Shown here piece after piece: positions 49,808 through 61,436 of a DNA stretch of 64,000 bases. The DNA lies in contig KQ964250.1 of the NCBI GenBank assembly GCA_001566295.1, positions 682,001 to 746,000 of the forward strand. The letters are read 5' to 3'. The position numbers were made by a program, and so were the translations under genes. The notes beneath the pieces were generated by a model that made no database searches, was not told where the DNA came from, and saw only the letters and a list, made by a program, of their open reading frames with translations. Position 1 is the first letter of the stretch. The number at the start of each line of letters is the position of its first letter. This DNA comes from Microdochium bolleyi. Its lineage: Eukaryota; Ascomycota; Sordariomycetes; Xylariales; Microdochiaceae.

Positions 49808-50646
49808 GGTGCGGGCAGGCGGTTGGGATCTCCTGCGATGCGATGCGATGCGATGCGTGCTGCAAACGGCGCCCGGTGCACCTCACATGCGCTCAACCCG
49901 TGGTTCACGGTTGCCGGCGGAGCGGTGGTTTGTGCCTGACCGATGGATCTGCACTGGGCCGCTGCACATGGCCGGCCGCAACAAAGCCTGGCGAGTGGCA
50001 CGCGGTGAGACACGCAGGTGATGCTATCGCGACATGCGACTGCCTGCAGCTCGACCGAGATGGACCGTGACGATAGACCGACCGTCTTGGACGCGCTGTG
50101 GACGCTGGTGGAGCCCTCGTCGGCAGACTTGGCGCGTCCCGGCTCGAGCTCTGGACGGACTGAGTTGCCAAGCACCGCAACGATGTGTTTGCTGCTATTG
50201 TGCGCGTTCTTTTGCCAGCACTTGCGGCAGAAACAACGAGCAGTGGTGTTGCCACGGAATCCGACGGTCTCGCTTCAATGTTGGTTTCCGAGGTTGCGTT
50301 AGGATGCTTGGAAGATCGCGCCGCGGACGTAGACGTTGCAGTCAAATGGCCCGACAGTGGACGCGCTAAAGCCACCGAGAGCCAGGGGTCTGGCAGGGGT
50401 CTGCAGAGGGCCCCACTACCTCTGACATTACACGAGCCCGGGGACCTCATCATACCATCACCGATAGCTCAGTGTCTACAGTTACAGCATGCTAGAAATA
50501 GGGATAGCAATTTATGTAAAGCTACTACTCAAGGTCGAGGTCGAGTGGACACGAAGTCCACATAGAGCTACTCCTGCATCATTCATCCCAATCTTGTTCG
50601 CGGAGCTCTGCCATGGGCTGAGCAAACCATTTCATGTGCTGCCACT
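49808..50646. other. Intergenic between EZH2 gene and pyruvate carboxylase gene
   Basis: Promoter of the EZH2 gene and 3' UTR of pyruvate carboxylase, both on the minus strand. Contains a (TGCGA) pentamer repeat at 49834-49857. No gene is supported. Confidence 0.6.
49834..49857. repeat. (TGCGA)n pentanucleotide repeat, nearly five units
   Basis: Short perfect tandem repeat, directly readable, about 27 bases upstream of the EZH2 start codon, so probably in its 5' leader. Confidence 0.95.
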
Positions 50647-53600
50647 TCAAGCCTTCGCAATCTTGCAAACCAAGTCGGAGCCGTCAACAGAGTCGCCTTC
50701 CTTAACCTGGAGGTCGGAAACTTTGCCGTTGTGCGGCGCAGAGATGACCATTTCCTAAACAGGTGTCAGTCGCAATGCAAAAGAAGGACAGCTTTACAAA
50801 GGCTGGAAATGTGGAGTACTTACCATCTTCATGGCGCTGAGGACAGCAAGAGGGTCGCCCTTCTTGACCTCAGATCCCTCGTGGACCCGGAGTTCAACAA
50901 GAACACCAGCCATCGGGGCACCGACCTGGCTCGAGTCGCTGGGGTTGGCCTTGGGTCGGCTGATGTTCTCGACGGAGGCCTTGTTGTCGTCGACAGTGAC
51001 CTGGCGCATCTCGCCATTCATCTCAAAGAAGACATCGCGCTGACCAGTAGCCTCGGACAGGGGGCCAACGGCAAGGAGCTTGAGAATGAGGATCTTGCCC
51101 TTCTCCAGCTCGACGTGGAACTCCTCATCGATCTTGGGAGCCGACAAGAAGTACTTGGTCGGGAGGACAGACAGGTCGCCGTACTTCTGGATGAAGTTCT
51201 TGTAGTCGTCAAAGACCTTGGGGTACATGATATGCGAGGCGAGGTCGCACTCGCTGATACGACCCCACTTCTGGGTGAGCTCGGAACGAGACTTCTTGAA
51301 GTCGACGGGGTCAAGGTACAAGCCAGGACGCTTGTCGAACTTGCGACGGTTGCGAAGAGCTCTTGAGCGAAGGGGCTCGGGGAATCCGCCGTATGGCTGA
51401 CCCATCATACCCTCGAGGAACTCAAGGACAGAGCCGGGGAAATCGAGTTCCTCGGCGCGGTCAACAACGTCCTGCTGTGACAGCTTGTTCGAAACCATAA
51501 ACTGAGCCAAGTCGCCAACAACCTTGGAGGTGGGAGTGACCTTGACGATATCTCCGAGAAGATCATTCGCATGCTCATAAGCCTTCTTGGTCTCGGCCCA
51601 CTGAGAACCAAGCCCCAACTGTTGTGCCTGAAACATCATGTTCGTAAGTTGGCCACCTGCTCAAGCAATTAGTATATTATGTTATCACTTTCGCTTGTGG
51701 GCGTGCCTTACCAGGAATCTCGTGCTCGTAGACCTCAGGGTCAGGACCGGGCAGGTGAGCTTCGAAGGGACTGTACAGGAGACGAAGCTGCTGCCAGTAG
51801 GCATCCAAGGCGCGGACATGAGCAGGGTTGAGACCAGGGTCCAAGTCGGAGCCCTCGAGCGAGGCAATGATGGCGTTGATGCTTGGCTGCGAGGTCATAC
51901 CCGAGAGACTATCGGTAGCCGCATCAACAGCATCGGCACCAGCCTTGGCGCAAGCGACCATGGAGGCGACACCAGTACCCGCAGAATCGCTAGATCGATG
52001 TGTTAGTGAAGTTACAGCAAATGAAGGACGCAGAACTTACTGAGTGTGGACGTGGATAGGGAGATCCGGATACTTTTCACGCAGGGCGCCGATGAGGAGC
52101 GTGGCAGCATGGGGTTTGAGGACACCAGCCATGTCCTTGATACCGAGGACATCAATGTCGAGAGCGACGAGCTTCTCAGCCAGAGACATGTAGTACTCGA
52201 GGTTGTACTTCTTCTTGGGGTTCTGCAAAGATGGTTAGCGGGCTTCACGAACATTGAGACTATACTGCAGGCCAGTGTGGCGAAGGAATTTGACAGATCC
52301 AACAGTGCCAGAGGTGCCAGAGGTGCCAGAGGTCTAGAGGTCAAGACCTCTGGCACCTCTGGCACCTGGTCACCGACACCAACCACAATAGTTGGGTTCT
52401 GGTAGATCAGGAATCAGGAAAATGCAGATGGTTTGTCTTTCAACTTACAAGCACTGTATCAAAGTGTTAGCAAACTTTTCCACAAGAGTGAAACAGAAAA
52501 TCAACGATGAGAAAGATCAAATGGGGGGACTTACTGTCACCACTGTAGCAGATTGTTCCCTCTGCAATACCGCCGGCTTTCTGCACAGCCTTGATGCCAA
52601 CCTCGAGCTGGTCAATGTCGTTCAAGGCATCGAAGACTCGGAAGATGTCGACACCGTTCTCCTTTGCCTGCTTGACAAAGTGGTCGATCGCGTTGTCGGG
52701 CAGCGAAGCATAAGCAACACCGTTGGCTCCGCGGAGCAACATTTGGAAGGGGATGTTGGGCACAAGCTTCCTCATCTTGCGGAGACGTTCCCAAGGATCC
52801 TCGTAGAGGAAGCGCATGGCAACATCGAAAGTGGCACCACCCCAGCACTCCAGACTGTAGAGGTTGGATAGAGCGTGGCTTGTCTCCTTCGCAATACCGA
52901 GCAAGTCGACAGTGCGGACACGAGTGGCGAGGAGAGACTGGTGAGCATCACGCCAGGTTGTGTCCATGAGCAAGCAGCCCTTGTTCTGGCGCACAGCCTT
53001 GGCGAAGGCCTTGGGCCCCTGCTCGAGGAAAATCTGCCTCCATCCCTTTGTGCAAGGCTGAGAGGTATCGATCTTGTTCCCGGAAGCATCATGAAGCTCA
53101 GGAAGAATGATGTCGCCCTTGAACTTGGGCTCGCCAACCTGGCCCTTGATGCTGCTGCCGTTGACGGCAACGTCGCCGAGGTATGCAAGAAGTTTCTGAG
53201 CGCGGTTCTGGCTTCCAATGAGGTCGAAGAGCTGAGGAGTGTCATCAATGAAGGTAGTCCAGCAGTTGCCGTCGATGAAGGTAGGGTGAGTCAGCAGCGA
53301 GCCCAGGAAAGGGATGTTCGTCTTGACACCGCGGACACGGAACTCGATCAAAGCACGGAGAACCTTCCGGCGAGCGATCTCGTAGGTTGAACCGTGGCAA
53401 GTGCACTTGACCAGCATAGAGTCATAGTAAGGGGTGATGACAGCGCCGGCAAAGCCATTGCCACCGTCGAGACGGACACCGTTACCGCCTGCAGAGCGGT
53501 ACACCTCAATCTTCCCCGTGTCGGGCTGGAACTGCTTGGCGGGGTCCTCGGTGGTGATTCGGCATTGGATAGCGAAACCCCGAGTGGAGATGCGGTCCTG

Positions 53601-54978
53601 CGTGAGGCCGAGCTGCTCCAATGTCGCACCTGCAGCAATTTGGATCTGGGCAGCGACAATGTCGATGCCGGTGATCTCCTCGGTGATTGTGTGCTCAACC
53701 TGGATGCGCGGGTTGATCTCGATGAAGTAGTATCTGTTCTGCTGGTCCACCAGGAACTCAGCAGTACCCGCATTTCGGTAGTTGACGGACTTGGCCAGTT
53801 TAACCGCATCCGCCAGGATGGCATCACGCGTCTCCACTGGCAGGTCCTTCGCTGGGGCGATCTCCACAACCTTCTGGTGCCTGCGCTGCACTGAGCAGTC
53901 ACGCTCGTACAAGTGGACAATGTTGCCGTGGTTGTCGCCAAGAAGCTGGACCTCAATGTGCTTGGGCTTGTCGAGGAAGCGCTCGACGAAGACGGTGCCA
54001 TTGCCGAAGGCAGTCTTGGCCTCGGAGGTAGCGCGCTCAAAGGCCTCCTTGAGGCTAGACTGTTCGCGCACTACACGCATACCACGACCGCCACCGCCGT
54101 AGGCGGCCTTGATGATGATGGGAAAGCCATACTCGTCTGTGAAGGACTTGACTTCCTCGAAGGTCTCGACGGCACCCTCCGTACCGGGCACGACAGGGAC
54201 GCCGGCGGCGATGGCCAGCTTACGGGCCGAAACCTTGTCGCCAAGGGAGTCGATGACGTCGGGCGAGGGGCCGATGAACTACACGCCGCAACAGAGTCAG
54301 CCATAGGACGACTCGAGAACACTTGTGAAACGATGCACAAAGGCGAGACTCACGATGAGACCAGCTTTCTCAACGTTGCGCGCGAATCCGGCGTTCTCGG
54401 AGAGGAAACCGTAACCAGGGTGGATCATCTGAGCGCCGTGCTCGACCGCAATCTTGATGATCTCATCTCCGGCAAGGTAGGCCCCGACAGGTGTGTACTG
54501 GCCACGCTTGCCAATCATGTAAGCCTCGTCGGCCTTCTGTCTGTGCATGCTGAGACGATCCTCATGACTGAAGACAGCGATAGTGTGCAGAGAAAGTTCG
54601 TGGGCGGTCCTGAAGATACGAATAGCTGTGTGGGACGGTCAGCCTGCGCTCGACGCTTGTCGCTGAGCCTTGCCATCAACGACTGTGCTCTAAACAACTT
54701 ACGGATTTCACCACGGTTGGCCACTGTGTCAAGAATCCCTTGTTAGCTCGCGGTCTTCCAAATAGGGACAACTCCCCCGGTTGCAGGCAACTCTTGCGGT
54801 CCAAGAGCAACTCACCGAGGATCTTGTTGAGCTGCATAATGGAGCTGTTGGCACGGATGTGGTGGGCGGTCTTGACATCCTTAGGAGCAACGCCCTCCTC
54901 GAAGGCATCCTCGTCGAGTGGCTGGCCAGCGGCCTCCCGGGCGGCGGCGAGGTCCTTGATGTCCTGAAGGTCCGCCAT
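50647..54978 (-). CDS. pyc: Pyruvate carboxylase, biotin-dependent
   Basis: Carboxylates pyruvate to oxaloacetate with ATP and bicarbonate, the main anaplerotic step; cytosolic in most fungi. Nine exons on the minus strand: 54816-54978, 54703-54723, 54354-54625, 52535-54278, 52449-52453, 52041-52222, 51712-51989, 50824-51656 and 50647-50754; total 1201 aa, the normal length. Exon 2 is 21 nt, and exon 5 is only 5 nt and supplies the Met-Leu of GDMLNPKKKYN (residues 734-735). The biotin carboxylase begins KILVANRGEIPIRIFR and contains the ATP-grasp glycine loop AAYGGGGRGMRV. The carboxyltransferase begins DTTWRDAHQSLLATRVR. The biotin attachment motif AMKM is at 1163-1166 (biotin on K1165), and the last intron falls directly after it. 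Frame is continuous across all eight junctions, and each restores conserved family sequence. Confidence 0.96.
52312..52367. repeat. Perfect 23-bp inverted repeat (10-nt loop) in a pyruvate carboxylase intron
   Basis: Left arm 52312-52334, right arm 52345-52367, exact reverse complements; loop 52335-52344. The left side comprises three direct copies of GTGCCAGAG (52305-52331). It lies in the 226-nt intron 52223-52448, which follows the 5-nt microexon. The hairpin would form in pre-mRNA and in single-stranded DNA. Confidence 0.97.
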
Positions 54979-57900
54979 GGTGCGTTATGAAAGTATGGGA
55001 CTCTTCAGGCGGTCGATTTGGTGGTGTAGGACTGCTCTGCTGCACAGGAGATAGGTCTTAGTGAGCTGGTCGCAAGGCAGGCTAGTTTGCGCCTCAGATC
55101 GCATGGGAGAGCAAGGAATGCAAAGAGACGGAACAGTCAAGCCAATGGCTCAGTGAAGATGCCGAGGTAAGGTCACAAGCTGCTTGAGCAAGACTGGCTA
55201 AAATTGCAGGCCAGAGCTCAGAGATCGCGAAAGGTGCAAGCGAAGCCAGGGCTGTCCGGCGCCTGGGCAGCGCACCTTCCTCCTCTTATCTGACGTACCT
55301 CCGGAAGCGGCAGCAGCGTGTTGTGCTATTCCACGAGCCCCACGTTGGCTCTGTGGTGGGTTGTAGCTGCGAGTCTGAGGAGGCAGAGAACAAGGTGGGG
55401 GTGACTAGCACTGTCGGTTAAAAGCGTCCGGGCTCGTCGGCGGTATGACGGGACAGCAGGCGTAGAACGAGAACTGGCTCTTCGCAATTGCCTGCAATGG
55501 TCTCGGCGATAGAGGCAGGGGGATGTTCTCGGAGCAGGAGACAAGAAAGAATCACAAGGGCGAGAGGGGTCTCTGGGACGAAGGGAGCAGGAGAGAGGGG
55601 TCTTAAGCTCTCAACGTGCCGGGCTAAACTGGCTGGTTCTCACCGTGAGGAGGACCTTCGAAGAGGGTTGAGACGGGCTGCACTTAATAAGACTACAGGT
55701 GTGAACGTAGCGAGCAGAACCCATCCTCAGGGCCAGCAAAGATAGCATCTGCACTGGGAGGAGCTTGCCCAGGGCTGGCCAGACGTCGCGGGCCGGGGCA
55801 AAACACGGCGGACTTCGCTGTGAAGCTGCCACGGCGCCCGCCCATCCATGATGGCCCGGGGGATCAGAAGCAGATGACAATGGAATGCCGAGCTGCCAGC
55901 ATGTCTCCGTGACACAAGTCTCCGTGACATTGAGGCATGCTAGGGTGGCCCCTCGAGATCCGGTACCGGTACTTCAGCCGAGGTGCCCCGCCCCTGCGGA
56001 GAGCTGCCTCAGGCCCCCCACCATGCGGCGGCACAACCAAGAGCTATGACTGCCACTTCCTCCCGCCCGATGCGTGAAGCACATGGGCAACACCCACCTC
56101 AACGCCTGGCGTTTCTTGAGATCCGCTCTTCCTCGAATGTATCACCATGACCCCTTCCCACTATCGTTTGTGACAGTCTTGTTGGGCTCTGCGGGGGACC
56201 AGTCACCAAGACACAGCAACAAGAACAACAAGATGCCAACTCCAGGCGAGAGTCTATGATACTCCGGACACGCTTCTGGCAACATGCAGGCCCGCTGGAT
56301 GGCTCAGATTGGCTCGGCTCATAATCCCAAACACTGGATCCTCCGTGCTGCCGCTTCACGATCCGCCGACGAGATCCACTCTCTGCGGTGTGAATAATGC
56401 CGTGGCCATCACATGAACACCATCTGTAACACGACCCAGCTCGGCAGCACCTGCAGTCCCCGACAAATCCCCACGGCACCAGCGCTCTAGTTTCCAATTC
56501 TTCTGTCGAAGTCAACATGTGGATCCTTCTGCAGCCTATTTGGAGCGCACAATGTATCGGCGTCTCAGACGCTGTTCAACCGCAAGAACTCAGAGGGAGT
56601 GGGAGTTGACAAAGCTCCCCAATACTGGTCTGCAAGCCTCAGCTGTGTATCACTTCTGGAACCCCCCAACACGCCCCCTGGTCCCAGACCCCCATCGCTG
56701 AGGGGGTATGTAGGTACGCGCGCCAAACTCGAAGCACGATCGAGTCCGCCCGACCCGCCACGGCGGCGCGGGGGAGAAGCAAGAGAAAAGCGACGTGCTT
56801 ATTGGTCCAGGCACAAGCCAGCCGGCAGTCGGTTGGGGAAACCTATTACTCTCGGCTTTGTCTTTTCCGCCTGTCATCTGGTTGAGGCGCTCAATCTGGC
56901 ACTTATCAGTCTCAATTTGTGATGACAATATCAATAAGGATGATCTATCAGTGCAAGCCAGGAATTACGACTTGAAAATCATGAGTAACACCGATTGAGG
57001 AACCAGAATTTCCTTGTCTGACACATTCTTGTCCTTTTCACATTCCGCCATCACCTTGTCTGGGCGCTACGCAGCCTCGCACAGTCTCCCGATGCCTCGG
57101 CCGCGGGCGCAGTACACGACAGGGGTCACCATAAGCTTATTGCGACAAAGCAGCAACACGTCGCATCAGAACAGACAGCATTTTACGGATTCCTCCCTCC
57201 CTCAGCGCACGCCTTCCGATAGAGACCGGCTTCTTGTGCGCACACCTTCCGATGCGGACCAGCAGTGGGGGATAGCCGGCCGAACTGCGAGGCCTGGACG
57301 CAGTCACATCTCGTTGAGCCGAGGATAAGTCACCTTGAGGAAGTGCTCCGGCTACCACGGCTGAAGCACCCATCATCAAGAAGCGCTTTCCGAGGGTCTC
57401 CCGTCCGGCCGCCATCTTCCCCATCCGAACGTTCGGGAAATAGCGGGCGCTTCCTTACCCCAAGTTCTCCATCAAGGCCTAGCTATCCCCGCGATGCAGG
57501 CATGGCAAGGTAAGGCTTTTTGGGGAACGGTTGGAGTTGGCTGGGCTCGATTCGAGCTAAGCCCCGGAATTCCCAGGCACGTGTTGCTCAAGTGATTGTC
57601 GTCGTCGGTTGTCTACAAGCTACCGTTGTGGATGTGGTTTCCCGCATCCATCTCGTGCGAAATGTCAACGATTACTAGAGCCACCCTCACGATACTTTCT
57701 GTGGCCACAAGGGGACATGATCTCTGCAGGGATCAGCGGTGCCGTGTTGACCTCAATTCTGGACAAATCAGCTTCAAAGATAAGCACAACGCCAGCAGTC
57801 AACACAAGGCTGAAAATGACGGCATTGATCTCAATGACACCGAGCTCGGTCCGATATGACGGCTGGCTGAGAGAAATAAAGAAGAGCCAATGCCAGGGTT

Positions 57901-59622
57901 GTGCTCCTCTCTTGCGCGGCGAACTAACCTCTACAGGTCAGGCTGACGCTCAGAGTCCAAGAGGTGTGGGTTCTGCGACGACGGTGGTTCAGAGGAGCGA
58001 ACGACGAAATGGCGACCCCGCCGCCAGAGAAAGCGCTGCTGCACTTTGAGCTCGCCAAGCGCATGGCGTTATTTCACCGCACCGGCAGTGGCCGCAACAA
58101 GCCGTCTCAAACCACGATGCTTGGTCTCCCCGTCGGCACGCTGCTCTCTTCGGCCGTTTTGCGGACGAGTTTCTGAGAACACTAGCTTCGGTGCTTGGCT
58201 GTTTGGGGTCCGAACCGAGTCATCGCGCTCCGACCTCGGCTCGAAAGTGAAAGACCTTCTTGAGTCCCCTACGCCCCTTGCCAACAAGGAAACAAAACTT
58301 CGTGAGCGCCAAAGATAGACGAGACGTGTTTCTTGTTCCGTGCCATTGGAAAATGGCCTACTTGAAACAACCGTGGTGCTCTCCACTCGGGGTGGTATTT
58401 CGTTTCACCAGCTGCTCGGATCACCACGAGCAAGGGTCAAGACACGCGAGATCCCTCACCGTCATCGTGACAGAAAGATGCAGGGCAAAGGCCTGGATCC
58501 TGCCCGATACGAACTCGCAGCACACGCCATAGCTGGTGCGCACGGTGGACGTCGCGTATCGGCCGAACATGACCAGGTCTCCTCCATTTTTCGGCAAGAT
58601 CTCGTCGACCGCAACCATCTCGTTTCGTGCGGGTCTGTGATGGAGGAAGACTTGAGTTCCGGTAAGCTAGGATGACGCGAAGTAATTTGTCAATCACGAA
58701 GCAGCAACGACGGACTCATGGGAGCAATCCAAGTTGCCAAGAGGACCGTCCATCGTTTTTCTCGAGCGTGTGAGGGGCCGGGAGAAGAGAGGATATACAC
58801 AGTTCCCCATCACGAGGCGATATAGACTGTGCACATCATGATCGGTTTGCGTTTCGATGCAGGTGCGAGGTCCTCCCGTGAAAAGAGTACATTTTGCGCA
58901 GTGCGTTCATACACGACCACAAATTTCTGCCGGCCTGAAGCAGAAACAGCAAGCATCGATTCATGTCCCTCCCTGTACGTGCAATCAACAACTATACCCT
59001 CTCAGAGGAGCTGTAGCCATCAATCAATATAGTTTCCCTAAACGCAAATGAGAAGGACGTAAAAGGCTGGCCTAAAGCGACGAAGGAGCCGAACGACCTA
59101 GTAAGGCGGGACGACTCTACAGAGTTCGTTGTTCTCATCTGCGCCTTTGCTCTTGCTTGTGCTCTCGCATCCTTAGATGCAGAGCAATGCTATCAGACTT
59201 GAGCTCTTGAAACCCAAAATTGACGATCTCGCGATGAGACGAACTGGAGAATACTTGGATGACCAAATGCCTGCTGGCAAGCTCCCCTAGCAGAAAAGAC
59301 TTCATGCAGAGGCAGGAAAGGCCCAGCGGTCGGGACGGCGCAGCGATGCTCCTGAAATACACCTAAACGCAGAAACGTCGGATGACTAGCTTTCACGATG
59401 TATCTGGTCTTGGAGAAAGTCTTGTAGGGAATAGAAGGATACCAGTCTGCTATCTGCAGACTAAGAACCCAAAAGTTGTGTATGGTGGTCTAAACAACCT
59501 GTCCCTCTCCTGAGCCTCCTCGGGGCAGCCATGTCACTACAGGCCTTCCCAATGCAGGCCATCCAACTCTTCCCAAGCCCGGCACCGTTATTCTCCTCCC
59601 GTCCTCCCGGATGGTTCTCTGC
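54979..59622. other. 4.6-kb interval without a supportable gene
   Basis: Contains the pyruvate carboxylase promoter and 5' leader near 54979-55500 and the MPC1 3' UTR at the right end. Frames up to about 146 codons (57609-58049 on +; 56099-56518 on -) show no domain or plausible splicing. No terminal repeats or transposase fragments were seen. Confidence 0.5.
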
Positions 59623-60579
59623 TTATTTCGAAACAGCCGTCTTGACTTTCTCCGTGGCCTCGGACACCTGAGTCTTCACGGCCTCAACGGCGCCCGCCGC
59701 ACCGGCCTTCTCCTTGCCGCCCCAGTGGTGCCATTGCATGTACCGGTAGCCCTGCGTCAGCTGGGAGCACTCGTTGATGAAGTGGCAGGCGAAGAGGAGG
59801 TAGTTCTTGGGCGAGACCGCGAGCGAGTAGCGCATGAATGTGGCGGAGTAGACGACGAGGGCGCCGGTCATCTGGCCGGAGATGCTGCGATGGGGGGAGG
59901 AAGACATGTTAGCACGCAGTTCGTGTACAATCTCTGATATCAGGGACCGTGTTGGCTTGTGGTTGAGAGGCCGGGGCGTAAGGGGAGATCATGATACCCC
60001 CAGCCACGCCCGGACCGGCTCTCTTCCGTACACCCTGTGTCAAGGCATAGAGTAGACGTACAGGTCTGGTGATTTCTGAGCATCGGCAATAGCGGCCACT
60101 GGGATACCAAAGTTGGAGACAGGTCCCCAGAAATCTGTCGAGCGCCAATTCGTCAGTAAGACCTTGATCTCGAGTGGGCTATTTCAGAGTGCTTGAGATT
60201 GTGTAGCGTAAAGCCCGCGATGAAGCGCAAGAAACGACATGCGAGCAGCGGCGAAGTGTGGCCTGTCCGGGAGCCTCTTCATCCATGCGCAGCTAGGTCA
60301 TGCACGCGAGCGCCTGCCAGCCTCGACCAGCGGCGCTGTGTGAACGCCGTCGAGCCTGGCGAGCGGCTTGACCAAGCGCCCGAGTCTGCCTCCCTCATAT
60401 CATCTGATTGTGTTCTTCGCGCGGCCACAGAGCGCAAGACCGGTGTTTGTGGAAACGCTCCGGAAATCGGAACGGCCGGGTTTTTCTCGACTGGGACGGG
60501 ACGTACGGGTTGAGCAGATGTAGTTGGTGGTCGGGTTCGACCGGATCTTGGCGTTGAGGGCTTTGATTGCGGCGGCCAT
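59623..60579 (-). CDS. mpc1: Mitochondrial pyruvate carrier subunit MPC1
   Basis: With MPC2/MPC3 it forms the inner-membrane carrier importing pyruvate into mitochondria. Three exons on the minus strand, 60507-60579, 60062-60134 and 59623-59884, give 135 aa. The family signature is restored by splicing: THFWGPVSNFGIPVAAI, then KSPDLISGQMTGALVVYSAT, then FMRYSLAVSPKNYLLFACHF. Two to three membrane helices fit the known MPC1 topology. The C-terminal ~30 residues after YMQWHHWGGK are Ala/Lys/Val-rich and less conserved. Introns are 372 and 177 nt, both with GTACGT donors. The first exon was too short for plain frame searching and was placed by homology and splice sites. Confidence 0.95.
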
Positions 60580-61436
60580 CTTGACGGTTGGGCGCGGACG
60601 GTTGCGGCGTCGGAGGGTTGTGGGAGGAGGTTGGAAAGCGACAACTCGCGATGCGGTCAATTCAGGCCTTGGAGCTTGCAGAATTCCCAAGAGCAGCAAT
60701 CGGAATGTCCCGCTCTCCAAAATACGTTGACTGTGCCATTGAGCGGCAGCGGATACGGCGTTGGGCGGGTCCGCAGGGCAAGGTCCATTGGTCGGTTGTG
60801 ACGTCCTGACAAGACACCCCTGGAGCTGTCTTTTGTCCCGATTGTTGAGCTTCCTGTAATGACTCTGGCACTTCTTTGAGCGACGTCCATGTTGCCCAGT
60901 CGCATGGAATAATCACCCAACCACATGAATAATGACATGTCCAAGTTGAGCTTCGACAGAGTTTATAGACAGACTCGGAATCCTGGCCACGTGCCAGTTG
61001 CACAAGTTGCACTTCAGTCACGGCACGTTCAACATGGCAGTATTGGAAGCGTTCTCGGAAACGCAATCTTTGATATTGGTCCATTTTGTCCTAAGGATTT
61101 GCAAGGCGAGCCTTGCGTGTTGCGGGGAGCTTGCGGGATCCTATATCGGGATGGTCGTAGCCCTACAAAGTGCCCTTGTACCACCTGCATGTTCGTGGCC
61201 ATACATAGTCACTTGGAAGGCACTCAAATATGCCGTTCAAGCTCCGACCCAGGGCTGACGTCCTGACCGTGCCCTCTCAAGCTGGACTGCTGAGTAAGTA
61301 AAGCTTGACTGTATGTCTACCAGACAGGGTTGTGCCACTCTTTTCCCCGGCGTTTTCCCATTTTTTGTAGGCATTTCTGCCCATGGCCATGACGTCAAGC
61401 TGCCTGTCTGTCTCGTGGATCTGGAGAGGTCTTTGT
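60580..61436. other. Intergenic between SmB gene and MPC1 gene
   Basis: Promoter of MPC1 and 3' UTR of the SmB gene, both on the minus strand. No gene is seen. Confidence 0.6.

Noticed and set aside
52012..52386. Minus-strand open frame reading through the hairpin in the pyruvate carboxylase gene
   Set aside because: It is out of frame with the conserved enzyme sequence; the intron model restores the family sequence exactly.
57596..58700. Cluster of short overlapping frames that might be a decayed transposon
   Set aside because: No terminal repeats, target-site duplication, or transposase/reverse-transcriptase-like peptide could be seen.
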